A stretch of 7,886 bases of DNA from Desulfobulbaceae bacterium. GTDB lineage: Bacteria > Desulfobacterota > Desulfobulbia > Desulfobulbales > Desulfobulbaceae. Shown piece by piece: positions 1 through 6,604 of this stretch. Below the pieces are notes generated by a model that searched no databases, had not been told where the DNA came from, and saw only the letters and a program-made list of their open reading frames with translations. Both the position numbers and the translations under genes were made by a program. The stretch is taken from positions 1 through 7,886 of the forward strand of contig DAOVTM010000186.1 in the NCBI GenBank assembly GCA_030633145.1. Reading direction: 5' to 3'. The stretch's first letter is position 1. Every line of letters starts with the position of its first letter.

Positions 1-258
1 AAAGAATTAGTAAATGAATCACTGGCAGCCGACAACAAGTCCAGGCAATCTCAATGGACAGAAAGTATAGCAGTAGGAAGTAAAAGTTTTGTTGAAACGA
101 TCAAAAATCAATTGAGCATACATGCTAAAGGGAGAAAAATCCTTGAAAAGGATGAAGACTTTCAGCTTCGAGAAGAGATGCCAGCCTATAATGGTGTTTT
201 CGATGGCCAAAAAGATGATATAGGGGCTAAAAACACCTATTTCTGGAATATATTGTAA
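1..258 (+). CDS. REP-associated tyrosine transposase (RAYT), C-terminal part
   Basis: The frame starting at base 1 stays open for 85 codons and ends in TAA at 256-258. The start lies outside the window. The fragment reads WTESIAVGSKSFVETIK near residues 19-35, then AKGRK, then QLREEMPAY and finally NTYFWNIL. The WTESIAVGS block, the later LRE...Y pattern and the closing N-Y-F-W motif are, from memory, typical of the C-terminal tail of RAYT proteins (Y1 / HUH single-strand transposases). These enzymes act on REP hairpins marked by a GTAG tetranucleotide. The catalytic HUH motif and the Tyr would be in the missing N-terminal part, so activity cannot be judged. Two GTAG-headed REP hairpins lie about 1.3 kb downstream, which supports the family call. 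No frameshift is visible in this part. Confidence 0.82.
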   Translation, partial: KELVNESLAADNKSRQSQWTESIAVGSKSFVETIKNQLSIHAKGRKILEKDEDFQLREEMPAYNGVFDGQKDDIGAKNTYFWNIL

Positions 259-288
259 TTAATTTCAGGTGGGTAACGTGGCCCGACC

Positions 289-312
289 CCATGCCCCCAT
301 CCATGCCCCCAT
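289..312. repeat. Perfect tandem repeat of a 12-mer
   Basis: CCATGCCCCCAT occurs twice head to tail (289-300 and 301-312). A partial third copy, CCATGCCC, overlaps at 309-316. It lies about 30 bp after the transposase stop codon, in the spacer before the convergent toxin gene. It has no obvious coding role. It could be slippage-generated or a remnant of a RAYT-associated repeat; no function is claimed. Confidence 0.7.
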
Positions 313-367
313 GCCCACACAATCGACACACCATATCGATGGTCTCCAGATTACAGAGAGAAACAGC

Positions 368-401
368 AAATCAATCGAGTCGAATCCTATTGATTTTTTT
401 T
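368..401 (+). terminator. Possible rho-independent terminator between convergent genes
   Basis: AAATCAAT (368-375) and ATTGATTT (389-396) form an 8-bp inverted repeat around a 13-nt loop. On the plus strand a run of eight T (394-401) overlaps and follows the right arm. This is the expected layout for a terminator that stops plus-strand transcription from the transposase before it enters the toxin gene, whose stop codon begins at 401. The stem is AT-rich and therefore weak. In the minus direction there is no T tract after the hairpin. Confidence 0.35.
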
Positions 402-694
402 CAGACATCAAAAACATTATTTGCTTGGTCTTGTCGTTCATCCCATATTCTCAATATTTCAATCTGGTTGTTTTTGATACGATAGATGTAAGAAAATGGG
501 GTGTTAGGGATAGAAAACTCTCTCACGCCTTTTCTATAAGATCGATGACCGATGTATGGATTTCCTGATAAAAGGGTTTCTGTGGTATGAAATTGTTTTT
601 GAGCTTTGGCAAGCCCAGCAGGGAATACTTGCTCGTAATAACGGCGTAACCAAACCAAATCATCAGAGGCACTCTCAAGATAAACTATCCGCAT
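401..694 (-). CDS. ParE/RelE-superfamily toxin of a toxin-antitoxin pair
   Basis: This 97-residue protein has the size and layout of ParE-type toxins. An N-terminal strand and helix (MRIVYLESASDDLVWLRRYYEQ) is followed by a second helix. A conserved block follows at about residues 48-84, with GHRSYRKGVREF, then PFSYIYRI, then IEILRIWDERQDQ. The arginine after the RKGV turn and the paired strands ending in ILRIW are family hallmarks. Family members act in the cytoplasm, either on DNA gyrase (ParE) or on ribosome-bound mRNA (RelE). The ParE-like C-terminus favours the first, but the target cannot be proven from sequence. The ATG lies 5 nt after the TAA of the antitoxin gene and has no strong ribosome binding site of its own, so translation is probably coupled to the upstream gene. 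The frame is intact, with no sign of decay. Confidence 0.85.
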   Translation of the reverse strand: MRIVYLESASDDLVWLRRYYEQVFPAGLAKAQKQFHTTETLLSGNPYIGHRSYRKGVREFSIPNTPFSYIYRIKNNQIEILRIWDERQDQANNVFDV

Positions 695-699
695 CGTGA

Positions 700-981
700 T
701 TATTCGTTAATAAATATGTCTGATTTCGGATGAGACAGTTCATTACCAGTTCCCCATGAATCAACCCAATCTCCCATTGCCTTTTGAGAAATAAATACCC
801 CTTTATCGGCGTGTTCTATTGCATCATCAATCACCCTTTTCTTGCGTGCTATGGTTTGCAAATAGTTCTTAATTGCTTTCCCGGCAAGATAAGAAGCTGA
901 ACGATCACGCTCTTTTGCGGTCTTTTCAAGCTGATCTTTGATCTCCGAGTCAAGCCTGAGAGAAAATGGTACCGTTGCCAT
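700..981 (-). CDS. Ribbon-helix-helix antitoxin (CopG/ParD-like)
   Basis: The N-terminus reads MATVPFSLRLDSEIKDQLEK, followed by RDRSASYLAGKAIKNYL. This is the beta-strand, helix, turn, helix pattern of ribbon-helix-helix DNA-binding antitoxins: the strand residues (FSLRLD) bind DNA and the helices make the dimer. The C-terminal half (residues about 50-93) would wrap the toxin. Partner and gene order (antitoxin first, toxin second, 5 nt apart) fit a type II system. An upstream in-frame ATG at 988-990 would add three residues (MTI) and give a 96-residue protein. I prefer the ATG at 979-981 because the purine-rich AGAGG (991-995) touches the first ATG but sits 9 nt before the second. The antitoxin, or its complex with the toxin, probably represses its own promoter at the palindrome at 1012-1036. 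Confidence 0.87.
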   Translation of the reverse strand: MATVPFSLRLDSEIKDQLEKTAKERDRSASYLAGKAIKNYLQTIARKKRVIDDAIEHADKGVFISQKAMGDWVDSWGTGNELSHPKSDIFINE

Positions 982-990
982 AATTGTCAT

Positions 991-995
991 CCTCT
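991..995 (-). promoter_or_regulatory. Ribosome binding site of the antitoxin gene
   Basis: On the minus strand AGAGG lies directly before the ATG at 990 and 9 nt before the ATG at 981. Normal Shine-Dalgarno spacing is about 5-9 nt, so this site argues for the inner start codon. Confidence 0.5.
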
Positions 996-1005
996 TTATA
1001 TTTGA

Positions 1006-1011
1006 ATTGTA
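1006..1011 (-). promoter_or_regulatory. Candidate -10 box of the toxin-antitoxin operon
   Basis: The minus strand reads TACAAT here, five of six matches to TATAAT. It lies immediately downstream of the palindrome and just upstream of the ribosome binding site. No good -35 hexamer is seen at the standard spacing; that position would fall inside the palindrome. A repressor bound there would block RNA polymerase. Transcription would start near 999 and give a very short leader. Confidence 0.35.
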
Positions 1012-1036
1012 ACATACACTGTAATACAGTGTATGT
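1012..1036. promoter_or_regulatory. Operator candidate: perfect 11-bp inverted repeat
   Basis: ACATACACTGT (1012-1022) and ACAGTGTATGT (1026-1036) are exact reverse complements separated by AAT. The site is 31 bp upstream of the preferred antitoxin start and overlaps the expected promoter. Ribbon-helix-helix antitoxins bind paired short half-sites in such palindromes as dimers of dimers; GTGTA/TACAC and TGTA/TACA are visible candidates. Position and perfect symmetry make autoregulation of the toxin-antitoxin operon the simplest reading. Confidence 0.65.
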
Positions 1037-1040
1037 ATAC

Positions 1041-1578
1041 AGGTTTTTTTGCCAAGAATATTCTGGCATCCTTCATTTCAGGCGAAAAGTAGTTGACACT
1101 TTTGGTAATACAATGTTTCCGCAAAATTCCTGGTTCCCAGATAAGCGCAGACTGAGAGCGTTCATAAGATTACGGTATAAAAAATTGCTATTTTTCAGCA
1201 TGTTGAGAAATCACTATCCTAACTCCTTGAAAATAGCAGAAATTGACAAAATTGACAAATCCTGCAATAGCGAGGGGATAGAGTTGCTCAAAAAAATCAA
1301 TTTCTTCCGAGGTGCCATTGTTGAAATATAGTGCGTATAAGTTACTGATTCTTGGTGACGTGTAATAGGGCTACACCGTTCGTTTAGCCGTAACCGCATG
1401 ATTTTATAGATTTTTATTAAGCCGAAAATGGCAACTGTTTTTGAAAAGCAAAAAAAATATTTCTTTAATAACAAGACGTTATAAGCATAAGTATTGAACG
1501 CTCTCTCCCTATTATAATGAAAACCTCCTCCTCCTGGAAGAGGGCGTGTCCAAAGAGCAGTGGCTGCGTTGGATTGCC
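1041..1578. other. AT-rich stretch without a recognisable gene
   Basis: No frame in this 538-bp stretch gives a protein I recognise. The open frames on either strand have no plausible ribosome binding site or family motifs. GC is low; 18 of the 60 bases at 1201-1260 are G or C, against clearly more than half in the large gene to the right. Visible structure includes the palindrome at 1050-1068 and a direct tandem repeat of AAATTGACA at 1240-1248 and 1249-1257. A 42-codon stretch that is open on the plus strand (1498-1623) runs into the REP element and ends in TAG at 1624-1626. It may be the decayed 3' end of a lost gene. Confidence 0.5.
1050..1068. repeat. Imperfect 19-bp palindrome upstream of the toxin-antitoxin operator
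   Basis: TGCCA (1050-1054) and TGGCA (1064-1068) flank a GAATATTC self-complementary core (1056-1063), with one unpaired A at 1055. A run of seven T precedes it on the plus strand (1044-1050). On the minus strand the run is A and follows the hairpin, so it does not look like a terminator in either direction. It may be a second protein-binding site; its role is unknown. Confidence 0.4.
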
Positions 1579-1599
1579 GGTGCGCACAGCGCACCCTAC
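1579..1599 (-). repeat. REP unit, left copy
   Basis: Read on the minus strand it is GTAG (1599-1596), stem GGTGCGC (1595-1589), loop TGT, stem GCGCACC (1585-1579). It is identical to the right copy over all 21 bases, which suggests recent origin or ongoing sequence homogenisation. Confidence 0.8.
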
Positions 1600-1634
1600 G
1601 AAAATATCGTGAAAATTGAGATGTAGAGTGTGCT

Positions 1635-1655
1635 GTAGGGTGCGCTGTGCGCACC
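1635..1655 (+). repeat. REP unit, right copy
   Basis: GTAG (1635-1638) is followed by stem GGTGCGC (1639-1645), loop TGT (1646-1648) and stem GCGCACC (1649-1655). Just before it GTAGAGTGTGCT (1623-1634) matches the first 12 bases of this unit at 10 positions, so it looks like a partial or decayed duplicate of the head of the REP. Confidence 0.8.
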
Positions 1656-1675
1656 AGGATTACAGCAGTTTGCTG

Positions 1676-4600
1676 TTATTCCCGTTCCCGTATCTCCACC
1701 TCAAGTTCATCGCTCACCCGTCCACAGTCAAGTCCGCTGGAATCGCTTACCGTAAGCCGAACCAAATACTTGCCAGGACTGGTATAGGTGTGATAGACCT
1801 TTGCTCCGCCTCCGCCGGTACCATCCCCGAACTCCCAATGATGCACCAGGGCATCTTTGTCAGGATCACGGGAACCGCTACCGTCAAAGAAGAGGGCATC
1901 ATGGGCTCCGCCTGTCCAACCCTTCTGGTCAGGACCAGCCACGGCAACGGGCGGGGCGTTGACCCGTACCAGGGCATGATCCTCGTGCATACCGCAGCTT
2001 GTATCGGTGTCATCACGAACCTGCAGGCTGACATTATAAGCTCCCGGGCTGCTGAAGACATGGCTGGCCTGAGGTTCTTCAAAGGTGCCACCGTCTTTGA
2101 AGTCCCAGCGGAAGGAGGTAATCGTCCCATCCTGATCTCTGGAACCTGAACCATCAAACACCACCTCTTCTCCGGGACAGACCAGTTGATCCGCCCCTGC
2201 CCTGGCAACGGGCTGATGGTTGACAGGTAGAACCATGCTTTGCTGCTGGATGCTGTTGAGTACATTGCTGTCATCTTCCACGGTCAGGGTGAGGTTGTAA
2301 GAACCCGCTTTTTCATAGACGTGGCTGATTTCTGTACCCTCTGCAACGCTGGTATCACCAAAATCCCATCCATAGTTGATTATGGAACCATCCGCATCCG
2401 TGGACTCGACCCCGCTGAGGAGAGTGGTCTCCTGGGGACAGGCATGGTCAGGAGCCGTGATGCGTACTACAGGCGGGTGGTTCACTGTGACTTTGATGTC
2501 GGTTTTATCGCTGCTGTTATCAGCCACAGTGTTGTCGGCAACAGTGAGAGATGCCGTATAGACACCCGCTTTTCGGTAGCGGTGCTGGACGTTGATTCCC
2601 TTGCCGACCTCACCATCCCCGAAATCCCAGTGATAGGCGGTAATGGCACCATCATTATCCACGGAACCGGCTCCGCTGAAACGCACTGGTTCATCAACAG
2701 CAACCAGTCGATCCGGGCCGCCATCGGCAACCGGCCCGCCATTGACCACCACCGGGAGTTCTGCGAGCATCTCACGGCACTCATCATTGGAATCCGTGGT
2801 AATGACCAGTGCAACCGTGTATCTACCGACCTTGCTGAAGGTATGCTCAACCATGGATCCTTCCGCAGTTGTGCCGTCAGCAAAATCCCAGGCATAACTG
2901 ACAATGGGAGCATCCTTACTCATGCTGGCGGAAGCGTCATAGCTGCCAGACTCATTGACCCCAATGATGGATTCGGCATTGATTCTGGCAACAGGAGCCT
3001 GCCGCACCGTGACAATAGCCTCATCCGTGTGGGTCATATCACATTGGCTTCCAGCGGTCTCGTCTCCCCGTACTGTCAGGGTGACATTGTATTGACCAGG
3101 CTCAGTAAAGATATGTTCAGGGGTTGGCCCCTCGCTTCTTCCGTTGTCGCCGAAGTTCCAGATATAGGCGTTGACAACACCGTCAATATCGTAGGATTTG
3201 CTGCCGTCAAAGCTCACCCTGGTATTGGCGCAGACCTTGCGGTCAGGACCTGCGTCAGCAGTAGGAGACTGAGCCACCAGCACAGAAACGGTGTCCATAT
3301 CCGTGTCGCACTCCAGCGCAGAGTCATCCCGCACGGTCAGCCTGGCCTCATAATGACCACCCTTGGCATAGATCGTGGATGGGTTGACAATGTCTGCGCT
3401 CTTGCTGTTACCGAGATCCCAGCCATAGCTGAGCGGATCACCGTCCATATCCGTAGAGCCGCTGCCGTTAAAGATGATCGGCACGCCAGCACAGCCGGTA
3501 ATTGCATCCCCTGCTACAGCAATAGGGGGTCGGTTGATGGTGACCACCATGGCAGCGGAGTGGCGCGAGTTGGCAAGGCCGTGTCCATCGTCAACCACCA
3601 GACCCACCGGATAGGCACCGCCCTGGGCATAGATATGTTTAACCTGCTGCCCACGAGCCTTATGGCCGTCACCAAAATCCCACTCGTATGTCAATACATC
3701 ACCATCCGGATCCACGGAATCAGAACCGTTAAAGCGGATAGCAACGTCACAGGTAAATTGATCTTTCCCTGCCACAGCAGTGGGGGCATGGTTGATAAAG
3801 ATAGCAACCTCGTCCTGTGCCATACCATTGGCGGCTCCGGAGTCGTCCACCACGGTCAGGACAGCACTGTACAGACCCGCTTCGCTGAATGTCCGTTTTG
3901 CTATGGGCGATCCCTCCAGCACCTGATTGTCATTGAATTTCCACTGATACAGTGACAGGCTGCCATCGGGATCGAAACTCGCAGATCCGTCCAGCAGCAC
4001 AGGGTCACCTGGTGCGGCCACAATATCCGGGCCAGCGTTGGACGTGGGCGGGGCATTGACCCGGACAAGGACTTCGTCGTAATCAACAGCCCGTTCATCA
4101 TTGGCATCATCCTTGATCTTGAGATTGAGCCGATAGACTCCGGGCTGGGCAAAGGTTTGCTCTGTTACCGCGCCATCGCCGATTTTTTTACCATCTAAAC
4201 TCCACTCAAAATCGCTGATAGCACCGTCAGGATCATAGGAGTCTTTGGCTCCAAAGGTGAGCTTTTCGCCTGGAGCCACCTGGAGTGGATCCGGGCCGGC
4301 ATCGGCCACCGGACGCTGGTTGACAATCACCGACATCTGTTCGGTTGCAGTATCAGAACCAGTCCCTGAATCATCCTGAACCGTGAGGGTGACCGTATAA
4401 ACTCCGGAACGGGTGTATGGATGGACGATCTCCCGTCCAACGCCTTTCCTTCCGTCTCCGAAATCCCAGCGATAGGAGATCAGCTCCCCGTCCTGGTCCA
4501 CAGAATCGGCACCGCTGAAACGTACCCTGGTTCCGGTGACCAGTTTTTCACCTTTGACATGAGCCACTGGCGGGTTATTGACGATCACGGTAAGAGTATC

Positions 4601-6598
4601 ACTATCCTCTCCATCCTGTCCTGCGGTATTATCCAGAACCCTAAGCTTGACCGTGTAGGTGCCTGGCTTGCTGTAGCTGTAAGGGACACGCATTCCACGA
4701 CCAGATTCCTGGTCGCCAAAATCCCATTGGTACGCAGCAATATAGCCGTCACTGTCCGCAGAAGCTGAACCGTCAAAGAGGGTGGATTCTCCCGCTGCCA
4801 GCCGCCTGTCCCCGCCTGCCCGGGCAACCGGTGCCTGGTTGACAAAGACCTGCAGCTGGTCTTTGGCGGTGGAGTTGGCAACCCCGGCATGGTCAGTGAC
4901 TGTCAGGGTAACCGTGTAGGTGCCGGAGGTTGTATAGCTATGCTCTGTCCGGCTGCCCTCAGCCCTGCTACCATCGCCGAAATCCCATAGGAATCCGGCA
5001 AGATCGCCGTCCGGGTCGTAACTGCCCCTGGAGTCCAGGACAATGGTTTCACTTGGTGCGGCCAGTTGGTCATCTCCGGCCTCGGCCAGGGGGGTGTCAT
5101 TGACCCGGACTGAAAGGGTATCCTCGTCCCAGGAACATGGCCCTCCCAGGGGGTCGGAAACGCGCAGGGTCACCGGGTAGAGACCTGGATATATATATTT
5201 ATGCGTACTTCGCATGGAGTGATCCTTGTTACCATCGCCAAAAATCCATTTGTAGTGGGGTTTCCCCTGGGACACCACTGTGGAACCTGAGCCGTCCAGG
5301 TGAACGGTTTCCCCTGGAGCCACGATCTGATCTGCACCGGCACTGGCATTGGGCAGCTCGTCTATTTCAACAGGAAAGGTCTTGACTGAAGCATGACCGA
5401 TCCTGCCGGAGGAGTCGTTCACCCGCAGTGTGACCTGATAGATCCCGGATCCCTCATAAGGATGGACGATCCTGGCCCCTTTCCCCTGCTGCCCATCACC
5501 AAAATCCCAAAGAAATTTCAGCAGATCACCGTCTTTGTCTGTGCTGGCACCGGCATCAAAGGCAATGGAGCGACAGTCTGCCTGCTTGTCGTGTTGCAGG
5601 GCGATTTCAGGACGAGTATTGGCTGGGCCGGCATAGACCGGCAGTTCCACCGCCACCTGGCTGCCATCTGTTTCTTTGATGGAAAAAGTCACCACATTAG
5701 GCGAGTCTGCGCCGTTTGCCATCAGAAGCAATGAGGCTGGTTTTTCCTGTTCATCCGGTTCTATTGTGACCTCTGTCGTGGTGTGAGTACCCTGGCCGGA
5801 ACGATTCAGTTCCAGAGAACGGGTTGCGGTTTCAAAAGACAGAGCTGCCCCGGCCCCATCATAGCTTTTTATGTGCAGAGATGGTGTCTCGGGAACCATG
5901 AAGCGGAGTTCAGCCGCAGTGTCAGCAGCGTTCAACAACAGGGTGGGGGCGTAATTAATGATGCGCAGACCGGATGGAGGGAGGTTGCTTACCCGGTTAC
6001 GGCTCACAGCCAGATTATAGACATTGCCTTTGGCTCCGTTCAACCCCTTTACCCGCAGTTTAAATACTCGGTACGCTCCTTCAAGGGTTCCGTCAGCCGG
6101 GTTAAGGCTAGTAAAGAGCTGCCAGGAATTATCTGTCAGGCCATCCTGGCCAAAATCAGCCTGGTGTATCAGCTGGTCTCCCTGGGAGCCGCCATAGAGG
6201 GCGAAACGGGTGGTGGTGGCAAGATAATGGGAAAAGTCAAGGCTGTCACCGCAGTCAGGGTCAAAGAGGCGCAAGTAAAGCTCATCAGTGTAACTGGTGG
6301 GGATCATGATGTGAAAGATCTGCTCTGAATCGTCATCTCCTTCCTCTGGCCGAGCCTCGGGTCCATAGGTGACCATGAGGGCATGGGTTCTGTCAAAGCT
6401 GTATGCAAGGGCATAGCGTTGGGCAAGCTCCTCATCGCTGTCCCTGGTATCAGTTACACCGTCCTTGCTCTTCTGATCAGATACAGTGTTTTCCGGGGAG
6501 GTCTCAACAGAGGGAGCCTGCTTCTGCTGGACGCAGGCGGAATATAAAAACAGGATTGGAAGAACAACGAGTAAATTTATGATTTTTTTGTCCAACAT
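1676..6598 (-). CDS. Large PKD-repeat lipoprotein (15 PKD domains)
   Basis: The 1640-residue protein starts with a lipoprotein signal: KK at 4-5, a hydrophobic core, then LYSAC with the cysteine at 22. Position -3 is Tyr rather than the usual Leu. Val follows the cysteine, so outer-membrane sorting is expected. Residues 23-60 are a polar, acidic linker. Residues about 60-325 are beta-rich and unassigned (LYLRLFDPDCGD, TTRFALYGGSQGD). Fifteen PKD domains of about 87 residues follow, starting near 328, 414, 502, 588, 675, 761, 849, 937, 1023, 1110, 1200, 1287, 1374, 1461 and 1548. Most carry D-x-D-G and W-D-F-G-D-G; domains 6, 7 and 9 have degenerate W-D-F-G motifs. PKD domains are non-catalytic Ig-like modules, so a surface adhesive or structural role is likely. 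No enzyme domain or C-terminal anchor is seen. The gene starts 32 bp after the upstream FecR-like gene, suggesting an operon. The 12 cysteines in the array follow a strict pattern described in the findings. Confidence 0.93.
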   Translation of the reverse strand: MLDKKIINLLVVLPILFLYSACVQQKQAPSVETSPENTVSDQKSKDGVTDTRDSDEELAQRYALAYSFDRTHALMVTYGPEARPEEGDDDSEQIFHIMIPTSYTDELYLRLFDPDCGDSLDFSHYLATTTRFALYGGSQGDQLIHQADFGQDGLTDNSWQLFTSLNPADGTLEGAYRVFKLRVKGLNGAKGNVYNLAVSRNRVSNLPPSGLRIINYAPTLLLNAADTAAELRFMVPETPSLHIKSYDGAGAALSFETATRSLELNRSGQGTHTTTEVTIEPDEQEKPASLLLMANGADSPNVVTFSIKETDGSQVAVELPVYAGPANTRPEIALQHDKQADCRSIAFDAGASTDKDGDLLKFLWDFGDGQQGKGARIVHPYEGSGIYQVTLRVNDSSGRIGHASVKTFPVEIDELPNASAGADQIVAPGETVHLDGSGSTVVSQGKPHYKWIFGDGNKDHSMRSTHKYIYPGLYPVTLRVSDPLGGPCSWDEDTLSVRVNDTPLAEAGDDQLAAPSETIVLDSRGSYDPDGDLAGFLWDFGDGSRAEGSRTEHSYTTSGTYTVTLTVTDHAGVANSTAKDQLQVFVNQAPVARAGGDRRLAAGESTLFDGSASADSDGYIAAYQWDFGDQESGRGMRVPYSYSKPGTYTVKLRVLDNTAGQDGEDSDTLTVIVNNPPVAHVKGEKLVTGTRVRFSGADSVDQDGELISYRWDFGDGRKGVGREIVHPYTRSGVYTVTLTVQDDSGTGSDTATEQMSVIVNQRPVADAGPDPLQVAPGEKLTFGAKDSYDPDGAISDFEWSLDGKKIGDGAVTEQTFAQPGVYRLNLKIKDDANDERAVDYDEVLVRVNAPPTSNAGPDIVAAPGDPVLLDGSASFDPDGSLSLYQWKFNDNQVLEGSPIAKRTFSEAGLYSAVLTVVDDSGAANGMAQDEVAIFINHAPTAVAGKDQFTCDVAIRFNGSDSVDPDGDVLTYEWDFGDGHKARGQQVKHIYAQGGAYPVGLVVDDGHGLANSRHSAAMVVTINRPPIAVAGDAITGCAGVPIIFNGSGSTDMDGDPLSYGWDLGNSKSADIVNPSTIYAKGGHYEARLTVRDDSALECDTDMDTVSVLVAQSPTADAGPDRKVCANTRVSFDGSKSYDIDGVVNAYIWNFGDNGRSEGPTPEHIFTEPGQYNVTLTVRGDETAGSQCDMTHTDEAIVTVRQAPVARINAESIIGVNESGSYDASASMSKDAPIVSYAWDFADGTTAEGSMVEHTFSKVGRYTVALVITTDSNDECREMLAELPVVVNGGPVADGGPDRLVAVDEPVRFSGAGSVDNDGAITAYHWDFGDGEVGKGINVQHRYRKAGVYTASLTVADNTVADNSSDKTDIKVTVNHPPVVRITAPDHACPQETTLLSGVESTDADGSIINYGWDFGDTSVAEGTEISHVYEKAGSYNLTLTVEDDSNVLNSIQQQSMVLPVNHQPVARAGADQLVCPGEEVVFDGSGSRDQDGTITSFRWDFKDGGTFEEPQASHVFSSPGAYNVSLQVRDDTDTSCGMHEDHALVRVNAPPVAVAGPDQKGWTGGAHDALFFDGSGSRDPDKDALVHHWEFGDGTGGGGAKVYHTYTSPGKYLVRLTVSDSSGLDCGRVSDELEVEIRERE

Positions 6599-6604
6599 GG
6601 CACG

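Larger units (their letters stand above)
1579..1655. repeat. BIME-like element: two REP units in inverted orientation
   Basis: The 21 bases at 1579-1599 and 1635-1655 are perfect reverse complements, separated by 35 nt. Each arm is itself a hairpin with a 7-bp perfect stem (GGTGCGC / GCGCACC) and a 3-nt loop. Each is preceded by GTAG in its own 5' to 3' direction (1635-1638 on plus, 1599-1596 on minus). GTAG plus a hairpin is the definition of REP units recognised by RAYT transposases, and a RAYT end is present at the left edge of the window. The right unit ends 20 bp after the stop codon of the large lipoprotein gene, where REP hairpins often protect or end transcripts. Confidence 0.8.

Noticed and set aside
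289..316. CRISPR or iteron array at the 12-mer repeats
   Set aside because: The units are too short, have no spacers, and there are only two full copies. No replication or cas gene is nearby.
269..568. A 99-codon plus-strand open frame over the 12-mer repeat and toxin gene
   Set aside because: It translates the C-rich repeat into low-complexity sequence and then runs antisense to the ParE-like toxin, which is the better supported gene.
1240..1257. Tandem AAATTGACA as paired -35 boxes
   Set aside because: No -10 hexamer lies at suitable spacing after either copy, and no gene follows on the plus strand.
984..1331. A 115-codon plus-strand open frame starting at the toxin-antitoxin promoter
   Set aside because: It begins inside the antitoxin gene start, reads through the operator palindrome and AT-rich DNA, and shows no family motif.
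1214..1654. A 146-codon minus-strand open frame in the intergenic region
   Set aside because: Its N-terminus is translated REP palindrome and its composition is not protein-like. No ribosome binding site or family motif was seen.
1662..1676. Hairpin ACAGCA / TGCTGT at the lipoprotein stop codon as a terminator
   Set aside because: The 6-bp stem has no T tract after it on the minus strand and overlaps the stop codon. The adjacent REP hairpins are the stronger candidate for a transcript boundary.
2240..3955. A 571-codon open frame on the plus strand, antisense to the PKD gene
   Set aside because: It lies wholly opposite a well-supported PKD array. Its openness follows from the repeated codon pattern of that array on the other strand. 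It has no recognisable domain.
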